DNA of 57,043 nucleotides, taken from contig JAFUQM010000054.1 of assembly GCA_017472325.1 (NCBI GenBank), positions 1 to 57,043 of the forward strand, in the 5' to 3' direction. A program made the translations under genes and the position numbers. This DNA comes from Lachnospiraceae bacterium (GTDB lineage Bacteria; Bacillota; Clostridia; Lachnospirales; Lachnospiraceae). The notes beneath the pieces are model-generated. The model ran no database searches. It was not told the DNA's origin and saw only the letters and a program-made list of their open reading frames with translations. Shown here in pieces: positions 9,298 to 18,006 of the stretch; position 1 is the stretch's first letter, and each line of letters starts with the position of its first letter.

Positions 9298-9338
9298 TTG
9301 ACAAACGTAAAAGTGGATAATATACTTTGAGTGTCAAA
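9298..9338 (+). promoter_or_regulatory. Fatty-acid operon promoter with FabT-type operator
   Basis: TTGACA (9298-9303) and TATACT (9321-9326) are 17 bp apart. Starting on the last base of the -10 box is TTTGA-GTG-TCAAA (9326-9338), the inverted repeat that FabT binds in streptococci. A repressor bound here would cover the transcription start. The same motif recurs at 10589 and 28506. Confidence 0.8.
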
Positions 9339-9377
9339 CTAATTTTGCTTTATAATTAAAAAGGAGACAGTAAGACT

Positions 9378-9611
9378 ATGTTAGAGAAAGTAAAAGAAAT
9401 TATTCAAGAGCAGTTAAACCTTGAAGGAGTAGAAATCACAGAAGAATCTTCTTTCAAAGATGATCTTGGTGCAGATTCATTAGACTTATTCGAACTTGTT
9501 ATGGCATTCGAAGAAGAATACGGAATTGAAATTCCTTCAGAAGATTTAGAAAAAATCACAACAGTAGGTGCAGTAATCGAGTACATCAAAGGACAGGGAA
9601 TCGAGGCGTAA
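9378..9611 (+). CDS. acpP: Acyl carrier protein
   Basis: 77-residue acidic carrier that holds growing acyl chains on a phosphopantetheine arm. The attachment motif [10 protein letters not shown] has the Ser at about residue 37, followed by the acidic recognition helix ([15 protein letters not shown]). AAGGAGA precedes the ATG. It is the first gene of the fatty-acid operon and lies directly downstream of the FabT-type operator, and fabK begins 2 bp after its stop. Confidence 0.97.
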   Translation: MLEKVKEIIQEQLNLEGVEITEESSFKDDLGADSLDLFELVMAFEEEYGIEIPSEDLEKITTVGAVIEYIKGQGIEA

Positions 9612-9613
9612 AA

Positions 9614-10540
9614 ATGAATACACGAATAACGGAACTTTTAGGAATTCAGTACCCGGTAATTCAAGGTGGTATGGCATGGGTTGCCGAATATCATCTTGTT
9701 GCAGCAGTATCTGAGGCTGGCGGACTTGGACTTATCGGTGCAGGCGGTGCTCCAGCAGAATTTGTAAGAGATCAGATACGCAAGGTAAAAGAATTGACTG
9801 ATAAACCGTTTGGTGTAAACATTATGCTTCTTAATCCAGAGGCCGATGCAATTGCACAGGTCATCGTTGATGAAGGTGTTAAAATTGTAACAACTGGTGC
9901 TGGTAATCCAGCGAAATACATGCAGCTTTGGAAAGATGCGGGTGTAAAAGTAATTCCAGTTGTCGCAAGTGTAGCGATGGCAAAATTAATGGAACGTGCA
10001 GGTGTTGATGCAATTGTTGCAGAGGGTACAGAATCTGGTGGACATATCGGTTCTGCTACAACAATGACATTAGTTCCACAGGTTGTGGATGCAGTCAACA
10101 TCCCAGTTATCGCAGCAGGCGGTATTGCAGACGGCAGAGGCTTTGCTGCAGCTATGATGTTAGGTGCCGAGGCAGTACAGATTGGTACAAGATTCTTAGT
10201 TGCGAATGAATGTGTCGTACATGACAACTACAAACAAAAAGTAATTGCAGCCAAAGATATTGACTCAGAAGTTACAGGAAGAAGTACAGGACATCCAGTA
10301 CGTTCGCTTCGTAACAAAATGACACGTGAATATATCAAATTAGAGCAGGAAGGTGCAAGTTTTGAAGAATTAGAGCATCTGACATTAGGATCTCTTCGTA
10401 AGGCTGTCGTTGAAGGTGATGTTGTGGACGGTACTGTTATGGCTGGTCAGATTGCAGGTCTTGTTAAAAAAGAACAGACATGTAAAGAGATTATCACAGA
10501 AATAATGGAAGAAGCAGAAGCGTTATTGCATACAAAATAA
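9614..10540 (+). CDS. fabK: Enoyl-ACP reductase II (FMN-dependent)
   Basis: Reduces trans-2-enoyl-ACP to acyl-ACP, the last step of each elongation round, using FMN and NAD(P)H. 308 residues of the nitronate-monooxygenase TIM-barrel family: it starts ITELLGIQYPVIQGGMAW, with the VAEGTESGGHIGS phosphate loop containing the conserved His, and AAGGIADGRGFAAAMMLGA with GTRFLVANE for FMN binding. No fabI-type gene is in the operon, consistent with FabK being the enoyl reductase. GAGG inside the acpP 3' end serves as its ribosome site. Confidence 0.93.
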   Translation: MNTRITELLGIQYPVIQGGMAWVAEYHLVAAVSEAGGLGLIGAGGAPAEFVRDQIRKVKELTDKPFGVNIMLLNPEADAIAQVIVDEGVKIVTTGAGNPAKYMQLWKDAGVKVIPVVASVAMAKLMERAGVDAIVAEGTESGGHIGSATTMTLVPQVVDAVNIPVIAAGGIADGRGFAAAMMLGAEAVQIGTRFLVANECVVHDNYKQKVIAAKDIDSEVTGRSTGHPVRSLRNKMTREYIKLEQEGASFEELEHLTLGSLRKAVVEGDVVDGTVMAGQIAGLVKKEQTCKEIITEIMEEAEALLHTK

Positions 10541-10547
10541 AAATAGA

Positions 10548-10570
10548 GGAGGTCTGTTATATAGACCTCC
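10548..10570 (+). other. Hairpin between fabK and fabD
   Basis: GGAGGTCT (10548-10555) pairs perfectly with AGACCTCC (10563-10570) around a 7-nt loop, just after the fabK stop. It is followed only by ACTTTAT, not a T tract, so it may be a weak terminator, an RNA-processing site or a 3' stabiliser. Confidence 0.5.
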
Positions 10571-10588
10571 ACTTTATCAGTCAAATAC

Positions 10589-10618
10589 TTTGAAAATCAA
10601 ATAATTTAATAGTAAAAA
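10589..10618 (+). promoter_or_regulatory. Second FabT-type operator with overlapping putative promoter
   Basis: TTTGA-AAA-TCAAA (10589-10601) matches the motif at 9326 and 28506. A TTGAAA (10590-10595) inside it could be a -35 box, with a weak TAAAAA -10 at 10613, 17 bp away. The 133-bp fabK-fabD gap thus probably holds an internal, FabT-controlled promoter. Confidence 0.65.
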
Positions 10619-10673
10619 TATCTGAAACAACTCATGATTCAGATACATAGAATGAGAAAGGTAAGGTATCACC

Positions 10674-11585
10674 ATGGGAAAGACAGCATTTATGTTTCCA
10701 GGACAGGGAGCACAGTATGTCGGTATGGGAAAAGACTTCTACGACAGTATTCCCGTATGTAAAGAAATGTTTGAACTCGCAAGTAAAGCAAGCGGTCTTG
10801 ATGTTGTGTCATTATGCTTTGAAGAAAACGAGCAGATTAACATTACAGAATACACACAGATTGCTATGTTAGCAGCAGAAGTTGCTATCTTAAAGGCAAT
10901 TGAAGAAAAGGGAGTAAAAGCAGACGTAGTAGCAGGATTAAGCTTAGGAGAATACGGTGCACTTGCGGCATGCGGTGCTATGACACCAGAAGACGTATTT
11001 AAAGTAGTAAGAAAACGTGGGATTTATATGCAAGAGGCTTATCCACAGGGTGGTGCCATGACTGCTGTACTCGGACTTGATACAGCAAAAATTGAAGAGA
11101 TTTGTGAAGAAACAGAAGGTATTGTTTCAATTGCAAACTACAACTGTCCAGGACAGATCGTTATTACAGGGGAGGAAGCAGCAGTTGCAGCAGCAGCAGA
11201 GAAACTTTCCGCAGCAGGCGCTAAAAGATGTGTTCCTTTGAAGGTAAGTGGACCATTCCATTCCCAGTTATTAGAAAACGCAGGAACACAGTTAGGTGAA
11301 GCTCTTGCAGATGTTACACTGCATGAAATGAATATTCCATACATAGCAAACGTAACAGCAGACTATGTAACAGATATAGCAGAAATCAAACCACTTCTTA
11401 CAAAACAGGTATCCTCTTCTGTAAGATGGCAGCAGACAATTGAGCGTATGATTGAAGATGGTGTAACAACCTTTATTGAAATTGGTCCAGGCAAAACATT
11501 ATCTGGCTTCATGCGCAAAATCAGCAGAGATGTTACCGTTTATAATGTAGAAAAAATAGAAGATTTAGATAAATTGGCAATATAA
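10674..11585 (+). CDS. fabD: Malonyl-CoA:ACP transacylase
   Basis: Transfers malonyl from CoA to ACP to supply two-carbon units. 303 residues: begins TAFMFPGQGAQYVGMG (oxyanion Gln), has the nucleophile motif GLSLGEYGA near residue 90 and the catalytic His in VSGPFHSQLL near residue 200, plus the ending IEIGPGKTLSGFMRKI. Preceded by GAAAGGTAAGG. It sits behind its own candidate FabT-controlled promoter. Confidence 0.97.
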   Translation: MGKTAFMFPGQGAQYVGMGKDFYDSIPVCKEMFELASKASGLDVVSLCFEENEQINITEYTQIAMLAAEVAILKAIEEKGVKADVVAGLSLGEYGALAACGAMTPEDVFKVVRKRGIYMQEAYPQGGAMTAVLGLDTAKIEEICEETEGIVSIANYNCPGQIVITGEEAAVAAAAEKLSAAGAKRCVPLKVSGPFHSQLLENAGTQLGEALADVTLHEMNIPYIANVTADYVTDIAEIKPLLTKQVSSSVRWQQTIERMIEDGVTTFIEIGPGKTLSGFMRKISRDVTVYNVEKIEDLDKLAI

Positions 11586-11606
11586 TTGAAAGGCAAGGGA
11601 ATTTAC

Positions 11607-12347
11607 ATGTTAAAAGGAAAAGTAGCTCTTGTAACAGGTGCCAGCCGTGGCATTGGTAAAGAAATTGCACTGACACTGGCAGGATATGGTGCAGATGTCA
11701 TTGTAAACTATAATGGTTCTAAAGAAAAAGCAGAAGAAGTTGTATCAGAAATCAAAGCAAACGGAGGTAATGCGGTAGCAGTACAGTGTTCCGTTGCAGA
11801 TTTTGAAGCAACAGGAAAAATGATTCAGGATATGTTAGAACAGTTCGGACATATTGATATTTTAGTCAATAATGCAGGCATTACAAAAGATAATCTTGTA
11901 ATGAAGATGACAGAAGAAGATTTTGATAATGTAATTGATACAAATTTGAAAGGTACATTTAATACAATCAAACACATGTACCGTGCGTTCTTAAAACAGA
12001 GAGCAGGAAGAATTATCAACCTTTCTTCTGTATCTGGCGTACTTGGCAATGCAGGACAGGCAAATTATGCAGCGTCTAAAGCTGGTGTTATTGGTCTTAC
12101 AAAGAGTATGGCAAGAGAACTTGCAAGCCGTAATATTACTGTAAATGCAGTAGCGCCTGGTTATATTGATACAGATATGACACAGGCAATGACAGATGCA
12201 GCAAAAGAAGCAACTGTTGCACAGATTCCATTAAAGAGAGTCGGACAACCAAAAGATATTGCCGAAATGGTTGCTTTTCTTGCAAGTGATAAAGCATCCT
12301 ATATCACAGGTCAGGTTATTTCTGTAGATGGTGGTATGGCAATTTAA
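11607..12347 (+). CDS. fabG: 3-oxoacyl-ACP reductase
   Basis: NADPH-dependent short-chain dehydrogenase that reduces 3-oxoacyl-ACP. It shows the cofactor motif [10 protein letters not shown], the NNAG motif (ILVNNAGIT), catalytic Ser in NLSSVSG and the YAASK Tyr/Lys pair, and ends in the usual [15 protein letters not shown] 11607 gives 246 residues, the standard length, with AAGGCAAGGGA upstream. An in-frame TTG at 11586, directly at the fabD stop, would add seven unconserved residues. Confidence 0.96.
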   Translation: MLKGKVALVTGASRGIGKEIALTLAGYGADVIVNYNGSKEKAEEVVSEIKANGGNAVAVQCSVADFEATGKMIQDMLEQFGHIDILVNNAGITKDNLVMKMTEEDFDNVIDTNLKGTFNTIKHMYRAFLKQRAGRIINLSSVSGVLGNAGQANYAASKAGVIGLTKSMARELASRNITVNAVAPGYIDTDMTQAMTDAAKEATVAQIPLKRVGQPKDIAEMVAFLASDKASYITGQVISVDGGMAI

Positions 12348-12403
12348 ACAATTGATAAATGGTATAAAGTCATTTATTATGAAATAGTAAAAGGAGCAAG
12401 AAC

Positions 12404-13642
12404 ATGAGCAGAAGAGTTGTAGTTACAGGATTAGGAGCAATTACACCAATAGGATTGAGTGTAGAAGAATTCTGGAATGGTGTTAAGGAAGGAAAAACAG
12501 GCTTTGGTGAGATTACAAAGTTTGATACGACAGATTATAAATGCAAATTAGCGGCAGAAGTAAAAGGTTTTGAAGGCAAAAACTTTATGGATTTTAAAGC
12601 TGCAAAGAGAATGGAGCTTTTTAGTCAATATGCTGTTGCTGCTACAAAAGAAGCAATGGAAGATGCAGGACTGGATATGGAAAAAGAAGACGCATTCCGT
12701 GTAGGCGTCAGCGTAGGTTCTGGTATTGGTTCTTTGCAGACAGTAGAAAGAGAACATACAAAACTCTTAGAAAAAGGACCAAGCAAAGTAAATCCACTTA
12801 TGGTGCCACTTATGATTTGTAATATGGCAGCAGGTAATGTATCTATCCAGTTTGGATTAAAGGGTAAAAATATTAATGTTGTAACAGCTTGTGCAACAGG
12901 AACAAACTCTATCGGCGAAGCATTCAGAAGCATTCAGTATGGTGATGCAGACGTTATGATTGCAGGTGGTTGTGAGAGTAGTATTACACCAATCGGTGTA
13001 TCAGGATTTTCAGCATTGACAGCATTATCTTCTTCTGATGATCCAGCAAGATGTTCTATTCCATTTGATAAAGATAGAAGCGGTTTTGTTATGGGTGAAG
13101 GCGCAGCTATTGTTGTTCTTGAAGAATTAGAGCATGCGAAAAAGCGTGGAGCAAAAATCTATGCTGAGGTAGCAGGCTACGGATGCAGTGCAGATGCTTT
13201 CCACATTACTTCTCCAGCAGAAGATGGTTCTGGTGCAGCCAAAGCGATGGAATATGCGATTGCAGATGCAGGTATTAAACCAGAAGATATCACATATATC
13301 AATGCTCATGGAACAAGTACACATCATAATGACTTGTTTGAAACAAGAGCAATCAAACTGGCTTTTGGAGATCATGCAAAAAATCTCAAAATTAACTCAA
13401 CAAAATCTATGATAGGACATTTGCTTGGTGCGGCCGGTGCGATTGAATTTGTAACTTGTGTAAAAGAAATTGAAGAAAGTTTTGTTCATGCAACAGTGGG
13501 TTATCAGACACCAGACGAGGAATTAGACTTAGATTACTGTAAAGAAGCTGTTTGCATGGAAGTACCATATGCATTATCCAATTCACTTGGATTTGGCGGT
13601 CACAATGCAACAATCATTGTTAAGAAATATGAAGAGGTGTAA
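12404..13642 (+). CDS. fabF: Beta-ketoacyl-ACP synthase II
   Basis: Condensing enzyme that elongates acyl-ACP with malonyl-ACP. 412 residues of the thiolase fold: starts RRVVVTGLGAITPIG, with the active-site Cys in NVVTACATGTNS near residue 164 and the two catalytic His in NAHGTSTHHND and KSMIGHLLGAAGA. The ending LSNSLGFGGHNAT is typical. A ribosome site AAAGGAG precedes the ATG. It is the elongation synthase of this operon; the initiating synthase is fabH at the 3' end. Confidence 0.97.
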   Translation: MSRRVVVTGLGAITPIGLSVEEFWNGVKEGKTGFGEITKFDTTDYKCKLAAEVKGFEGKNFMDFKAAKRMELFSQYAVAATKEAMEDAGLDMEKEDAFRVGVSVGSGIGSLQTVEREHTKLLEKGPSKVNPLMVPLMICNMAAGNVSIQFGLKGKNINVVTACATGTNSIGEAFRSIQYGDADVMIAGGCESSITPIGVSGFSALTALSSSDDPARCSIPFDKDRSGFVMGEGAAIVVLEELEHAKKRGAKIYAEVAGYGCSADAFHITSPAEDGSGAAKAMEYAIADAGIKPEDITYINAHGTSTHHNDLFETRAIKLAFGDHAKNLKINSTKSMIGHLLGAAGAIEFVTCVKEIEESFVHATVGYQTPDEELDLDYCKEAVCMEVPYALSNSLGFGGHNATIIVKKYEEV

Positions 13643-13645
13643 TTC

Positions 13646-14080
13646 ATGTCAGTTTTAACAGCAAAAGAAATTATGGAAATTATTCCACATAGACAACCAT
13701 TTATGTTGATTGACACAATTGAAGAAATGGAGCCAGGTGTAAGAGCAGTTGCCAAAAAATGTGTTTCATACAATGAGCCATTTTTTGCAGGACATTTTCC
13801 ACAGGAGCCAGTTATGCCAGGTGTGTTGATTGTGGAAGCACTTGCGCAGACAGGCGCAGTAGCCATTTTAAGTATGGAAGAGAACAAAGGTAAAACAGCT
13901 TATTTTGCAGCAATCAATTCTGCAAAATTCAAACAGAAAGTAGTACCTGGTGATGTTCTTATGCTAGAAACAGAAATTATCAAAGTCAAAGGTCCAATCG
14001 GCGTTGGTAAAGCAACTGCTACGGTAAATGGTAAAGTAGCAGTACAGGCAGAATTAACATTTGCTATCGGACAGAACTAA
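13646..14080 (+). CDS. fabZ: 3-hydroxyacyl-ACP dehydratase
   Basis: Removes water from 3-hydroxyacyl-ACP to form the enoyl-ACP. 144-residue hot-dog-fold protein: [15 protein letters not shown] at the N-terminus and the catalytic segment [25 protein letters not shown], with the His (GHFP) and Glu (VEALAQ) dyad. It starts 3 bp after fabF. No fabA or fabM-like gene is visible nearby, so how unsaturated acids are made cannot be read here. Confidence 0.96.
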   Translation: MSVLTAKEIMEIIPHRQPFMLIDTIEEMEPGVRAVAKKCVSYNEPFFAGHFPQEPVMPGVLIVEALAQTGAVAILSMEENKGKTAYFAAINSAKFKQKVVPGDVLMLETEIIKVKGPIGVGKATATVNGKVAVQAELTFAIGQN

Positions 14081-14091
14081 GAGGAACCCGT

Positions 14092-15144
14092 ATGGACATA
14101 AAACCATTACAAATAGGTAATTTAACAGCAAAAATTCCGGTTATCCAGGGTGGCATGGGTGTTGGTATCAGTCTTTCTTCTCTTGCAGGTGCAGTAGCGA
14201 AGGAAGGCGGTATTGGCATTATTTCTACAGCGCAAATTGGATATCGGGAAGATACATTTGACAGTGACCCAATTGGAAGCAATCTTCGTGCTATTCAAAA
14301 GGAAGTTGAGAAGGCAAGACAGATCGCACCAGAGGGTATTATTGGTGTCAACATTATGGTTGCAACAAGACAATATGAAGAATATGTAAAAGCAGCCGTT
14401 GATGCGGGCGTAGATTTAATTATATCAGGAGCAGGACTTCCAATGACATTACCAGCCATTGTCGGGGACGCGGATACTAAACTTGCACCAATTGTATCAA
14501 GTGCAAAATCCGCTGATGTTATTATCAAGTACTGGTTAAAAAAATATAACAGACTTCCAGATATGGTTGTGATAGAAGGTCCAAAAGCAGGGGGACATTT
14601 GGGATTCTCTTTGGAGCAGCTTCAGGCTATGGAAGCAATGAATTATGAAGAAGAGATTAAAAAAATTATTGCCCTTGTAAATCAGTATGCACAAGTACAT
14701 GACAAAAAAATTCCCGTTGTTGTAGCAGGCGGCGTGTATGAGAGAAAGGATATGGAAAAATATCTGGCTCTTGGAGCAAACGGTGTGCAGATGGCAACCC
14801 GTTTTGTTACAACATATGAATGTGATGCGTCAGATGCTTATAAACAAGCATATATCAACGCGAAAAAAGAAGACATTATTATCGTAAAGAGTCCTGTTGG
14901 TATGCCAGGTCGTGCAATTCGTAATACATTTATGGAAAAGGCAAAAGAAGGCAATATCCCACATGGAAAGTGTCACTTGTGTATTAGTACCTGTAAGCCT
15001 GCAGAGACACCATATTGTATAACAGAAGCACTTGTAAATGCAGTAAAAGGCGATGTAGAAAATGCACTCTTATTCTGTGGTACTAATGCGTACAGAGCAG
15101 AAAAGCTGGAGCACGTAGCAGATATTATGCAGGAATTTGTATAA
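14092..15144 (+). CDS. FabK/nitronate monooxygenase-like flavoprotein with Cys-rich tail
   Basis: 350-residue FMN TIM-barrel protein related to FabK and nitronate monooxygenases: KIPVIQGGMGVGISL at the start, GPKAGGHLGFS with the conserved His, and VVAGGVYERKDMEKYLALGANGVQMATRF for FMN binding. Unlike the operon's FabK it ends with a cysteine-rich section, CHLCISTCKPAETPYC (C-x2-C-x3-C-x7-C), then another Cys. It is embedded between fabZ and fabH, so a role in fatty-acid metabolism is likely (second enoyl reductase or a redox side activity), but its reaction is unproven. Confidence 0.85.
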   Translation: MDIKPLQIGNLTAKIPVIQGGMGVGISLSSLAGAVAKEGGIGIISTAQIGYREDTFDSDPIGSNLRAIQKEVEKARQIAPEGIIGVNIMVATRQYEEYVKAAVDAGVDLIISGAGLPMTLPAIVGDADTKLAPIVSSAKSADVIIKYWLKKYNRLPDMVVIEGPKAGGHLGFSLEQLQAMEAMNYEEEIKKIIALVNQYAQVHDKKIPVVVAGGVYERKDMEKYLALGANGVQMATRFVTTYECDASDAYKQAYINAKKEDIIIVKSPVGMPGRAIRNTFMEKAKEGNIPHGKCHLCISTCKPAETPYCITEALVNAVKGDVENALLFCGTNAYRAEKLEHVADIMQEFV

Positions 15145-15167
15145 ATACATTAAAAATAGAGAAAGGC

Positions 15168-16145
15168 ATGGTTATAGCAATTATGACAAGCAGAATTATA
15201 GGAACAGGAAGTTTTGTGCCTGAAACAGTCGTAACGAATGATGATTTATCCAAGATTATGGATACATCTGATGAATGGATTGCTGGCAGAACTGGCATCA
15301 GGGAAAGAAGACTTGTCAAAGAAGAAACAACAGCAAGTATGTCTGCAGAAGCAGCCAGACGTGCAATGCAGAATGCAGGCGTTACTGCTGAAGAAATAGA
15401 TTTAATTATTGTAGGTACAATTACAGGAGATTATGTTACACCATCTACAGCTTGTGAAGTACAGGCAGCAATTGGTGCAGACAAAGCAGTTGTATTTGAT
15501 ATCAATGCAGCCTGCTCCGGTTTTGTATTTGCACTCATTACAGCACATGCTTATTTGAATGCTGGTATATATAAGACAGCACTTGTACTTGGTGCAGAGA
15601 CCCTGTCTAAGATTATGGATTGGAACGACAGATCTACTTGCGTACTCTTCGGTGATGGCGCAGGGGCAGCAGTTGTGCGTGCAGATGAGACTGGTATTAT
15701 GAGCTTTGACCAGGGCGCAGATGGAAGCAAGGGTATGGTGCTCGCATGTAGAAACCGTGTAAATAATAATCCATTCGTGAAAAATGATATTGTACATGAT
15801 TATGTATCTATGGATGGACAGGAAGTATACAAGTTTGCAGTATCTACAGTACCAAAAAGTATTCAGAAAGTACTTGATGAAGCAAACCTGACTACAGAAG
15901 ATATTTCTTATTTTGTATTACATCAGGCAAATATTCGAATCATCCAGTCTGTTGCAAAACGTCTGAAGGTGAGTGAAGATAAATTCCCAATCAGCCTTGA
16001 TCACCTCGGAAATATTTCCGCAGGTAGTGTTCCAATTCTTTTAGACGAGATGAACCAGAAAGGTATGTTACAAAAAGGTGATAAAATTGTGCTTTCTGGT
16101 TTTGGTGCGGGACTGACATGGGGTAGTGTTTTAGTAGAATGGTAA
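15168..16145 (+). CDS. fabH: Beta-ketoacyl-ACP synthase III
   Basis: Condenses acetyl-CoA (or branched primers) with malonyl-ACP to start fatty-acid synthesis. Catalytic triad visible: Cys in DINAACSGFVF, His in FVLHQANIRI and Asn in LDHLGNISAGS, with the ending LSGFGAGLTWGSVLVEW. Start is uncertain: ATG 15168 has AAAGG only 1-2 nt upstream, while ATG 15183 (MTSRIIGTGS, the usual FabH N-terminus) has it about 16 nt upstream. It is the last gene of the operon; acc genes are not in the window. Confidence 0.95.
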   Translation: MVIAIMTSRIIGTGSFVPETVVTNDDLSKIMDTSDEWIAGRTGIRERRLVKEETTASMSAEAARRAMQNAGVTAEEIDLIIVGTITGDYVTPSTACEVQAAIGADKAVVFDINAACSGFVFALITAHAYLNAGIYKTALVLGAETLSKIMDWNDRSTCVLFGDGAGAAVVRADETGIMSFDQGADGSKGMVLACRNRVNNNPFVKNDIVHDYVSMDGQEVYKFAVSTVPKSIQKVLDEANLTTEDISYFVLHQANIRIIQSVAKRLKVSEDKFPISLDHLGNISAGSVPILLDEMNQKGMLQKGDKIVLSGFGAGLTWGSVLVEW

Positions 16146-16278
16146 ACTTACGGTTTTTATTCATAATGTATATGTCTTATGAGGGGAAGAAACATATATT
16201 GTATGGGTAAAAGCCGTATATTTATACATTTTTTTATTGAACAAATTGAAATACTTATTGGTTTTTTTGAAAAAAATA

Positions 16279-16307
16279 TTGTAAAATTAATAAAGTTAGT
16301 GCATAAT
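16279..16307 (+). promoter_or_regulatory. Candidate promoter of the amino-acid transporter operon
   Basis: TTGTAA (16279-16284) and CATAAT (16302-16307) are 17 bp apart, about 65 nt upstream of the lipoprotein start. The 225-bp gap after fabH shows no gene. Confidence 0.5.
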
Positions 16308-16370
16308 TATACAAATGTAGGAATACATAATGTAATTATAGTCCCTAAAGAAGGCAGAATGGAGGATATT

Positions 16371-17204
16371 ATGAAAAAATTAAACAGATTGATTGCTCTT
16401 GCATTAACAGTATGCATGATGGCAGCACTCACAGCATGTGGCTCTGTACCAGAAAATACAGTATTTTCTGTAGATGATTTGTGTGGTAAGAAAATTGGTG
16501 TGCAGCTTGGTACAACAGGTGATATTTACGCAAGTGATTACGAAGATTTAGAAAGCGGTGTTTTTCCAGAAGGATATGCAGGAGAGGCTTCTGTAATTGA
16601 ACGTTTCAACAAAGGTAATGATGCAGTACAGGCATTAAAACAGGGTAAAGTAGATTGTGTTATTATTGACAGCCAGCCAGCACAGGCATTTGTTGAGAAG
16701 AATGATGACCTTATGATTCTGGAAGAAGAATTTGCATTAGAAGAGTATGCAATTGCAGTTTCCAAAGAAAAGCCAGAATTAACAGCGGCAATCAATGAAG
16801 CTCTTACACAGTTAGAAGCAGACGGTACATTAACAAGCATTATTGCTAATTACATTGGAGACGAAACAAAAGGACAGTTCCCTTATGTATCTCCAGAAGG
16901 TGTAGACCGTTCCAACGGAACACTTGTTATGGCAACGAATGCAGCTTTTGAGCCATATGAATACTATGAAGGAAATGAGATTGTAGGTATTGATGCTGAT
17001 ATGGCACAGGCAATCTGCGATGTATTAGGATATGAGCTGAGAATTGAAGATATGGAATTCGATGCGATTATTAATGCAGTACAGTCTGGCAAAGCTGATA
17101 TCGGTGTAGCAGGTATGACTGTAACAGAAGATCGTTTACAGAATATTGATTTTACAGATCCTTACACAACAGCTACACAGGTAATCATTGTAAGAAAGAA
17201 ATAA
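16371..17204 (+). CDS. Family 3 amino-acid-binding lipoprotein, circularly permuted order
   Basis: Substrate-binding lipoprotein of a polar amino-acid ABC transporter. ATG 16371 has GGAGG 5 nt upstream; signal peptide to LTAC with lipid-anchor Cys23. In ordinary family 3 proteins the lobe-1 segment (AAFEPYEY...IVGIDADMA...AGMTVTEDR...IDFTDPY) comes first, followed by the lobe-2 segment (DLCGKKIGVQLGTTGD...KVDCVIID...EYAIAV...ALTQLEADGTLTSI). Here the order is reversed: residues 33-163 hold the usual second half and residues 184-277 the usual first half, joined by about 20 linker residues. The cut falls at the first hinge strand. All pieces look intact. It is followed by the permease and ATPase of the same transporter. 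Confidence 0.88.
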   Translation: MKKLNRLIALALTVCMMAALTACGSVPENTVFSVDDLCGKKIGVQLGTTGDIYASDYEDLESGVFPEGYAGEASVIERFNKGNDAVQALKQGKVDCVIIDSQPAQAFVEKNDDLMILEEEFALEEYAIAVSKEKPELTAAINEALTQLEADGTLTSIIANYIGDETKGQFPYVSPEGVDRSNGTLVMATNAAFEPYEYYEGNEIVGIDADMAQAICDVLGYELRIEDMEFDAIINAVQSGKADIGVAGMTVTEDRLQNIDFTDPYTTATQVIIVRKK

Positions 17205-17227
17205 GTAGTGTATACTATATAAGAATC

Positions 17228-17270
17228 AGGGCTGTTACAGCTTGTCTGTGACAGCCCTCTATGATTTTTT
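17228..17270 (+). terminator. Hairpin-T attenuator between binding protein and permease
   Basis: 11-bp stem with one G-U pair (17228-17238 with 17248-17258), a 9-nt loop, and six T (17265-17270) after a 6-nt gap. It lies between the binding-protein stop and the permease ribosome site, so it probably keeps the binding protein more abundant than the membrane parts. Confidence 0.75.
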
Positions 17271-17280
17271 AGGAGGGAAT

Positions 17281-18006
17281 GTGTTGAGCGGTGGTTTACA
17301 AAATGTATGCGGTAGTTTTTTAGTGGATTTTAAGGACAGCCTATATCAGAACTTTATAGAAGATGACAGATATATGTATCTAGTATCAGGACTTGGTACA
17401 ACATTAGTGATTACATTGTTTGCTGTTTTAATTGGTATTGTACTTGGTTTTCTCGTAGCAATTGTTAGGTCGACATACGATAAGACAGGCAAATTAAAAG
17501 TATTGAGCAAGATTTGTGGCTGTTACTTAACAATTATCAGAGGAACACCTGCTGTCGTACAGTTACTTATTATGTATTATATTGTGTTTGTGAATTTTGA
17601 CAGCAAAATTACAGTAGCTATTATTGCTTTTGGTATCAATTCAGGAGCATATGTGGCAGAAATTGTTCGTTCCGGTATTATGTCTATTGATAAAGGACAG
17701 ATGGAAGCAGGCAGAAGTCTTGGATTTGGTTACGCACAGACAATGTGGTATATTATTATTCCGCAGGCTTTTAAAAATGTGTTACCAGCACTCGCAAATG
17801 AATTTATTGTGCTATTAAAAGAAACTTCTATTTGCGGTTATATCGGTTTGATGGATCTTACAAGAGGTGGAGATATTATCAGAAGCCGCACATATGAGGC
17901 ATTTTTGCCCTTGTTTGCGGTAGCGTTGATTTATTTGCTACTGGTTATGATTTTAACTAAGCTGGTTAGCATATTAGAGAGGAGGCTGCGTACAAGTGAG
18001 CGTTAA
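17281..18006 (+). CDS. Polar amino-acid ABC transporter permease
   Basis: Inner-membrane permease of the His/Glu/Gln/Arg family. About 241 residues with several hydrophobic segments: [21 protein letters not shown] matches the family start, and the EAA loop appears as [30 protein letters not shown]. Start GTG 17281 lies 3 nt after AGGAGGG; TTG 17284 is an alternative. An upstream in-frame TTG at 17242 is inside the attenuator hairpin and is rejected. It overlaps the ATPase gene by 11 bp. Confidence 0.93.
   Translation: MLSGGLQNVCGSFLVDFKDSLYQNFIEDDRYMYLVSGLGTTLVITLFAVLIGIVLGFLVAIVRSTYDKTGKLKVLSKICGCYLTIIRGTPAVVQLLIMYYIVFVNFDSKITVAIIAFGINSGAYVAEIVRSGIMSIDKGQMEAGRSLGFGYAQTMWYIIIPQAFKNVLPALANEFIVLLKETSICGYIGLMDLTRGGDIIRSRTYEAFLPLFAVALIYLLLVMILTKLVSILERRLRTSER

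Noticed and set aside
9772-10227. Long reverse ORF over fabK (and similar ones across pyk, metG, fabF)
   Set aside because: Shadow frames of strongly biased coding genes, rich in Ser/Ala/Thr, without ribosome sites or recognisable motifs.
16179-16370. Longer start for the permuted binding protein
   Set aside because: The added part has no ribosome site and would hide the signal peptide; ATG 16371 has GGAGG 5 nt upstream and a correct lipobox.
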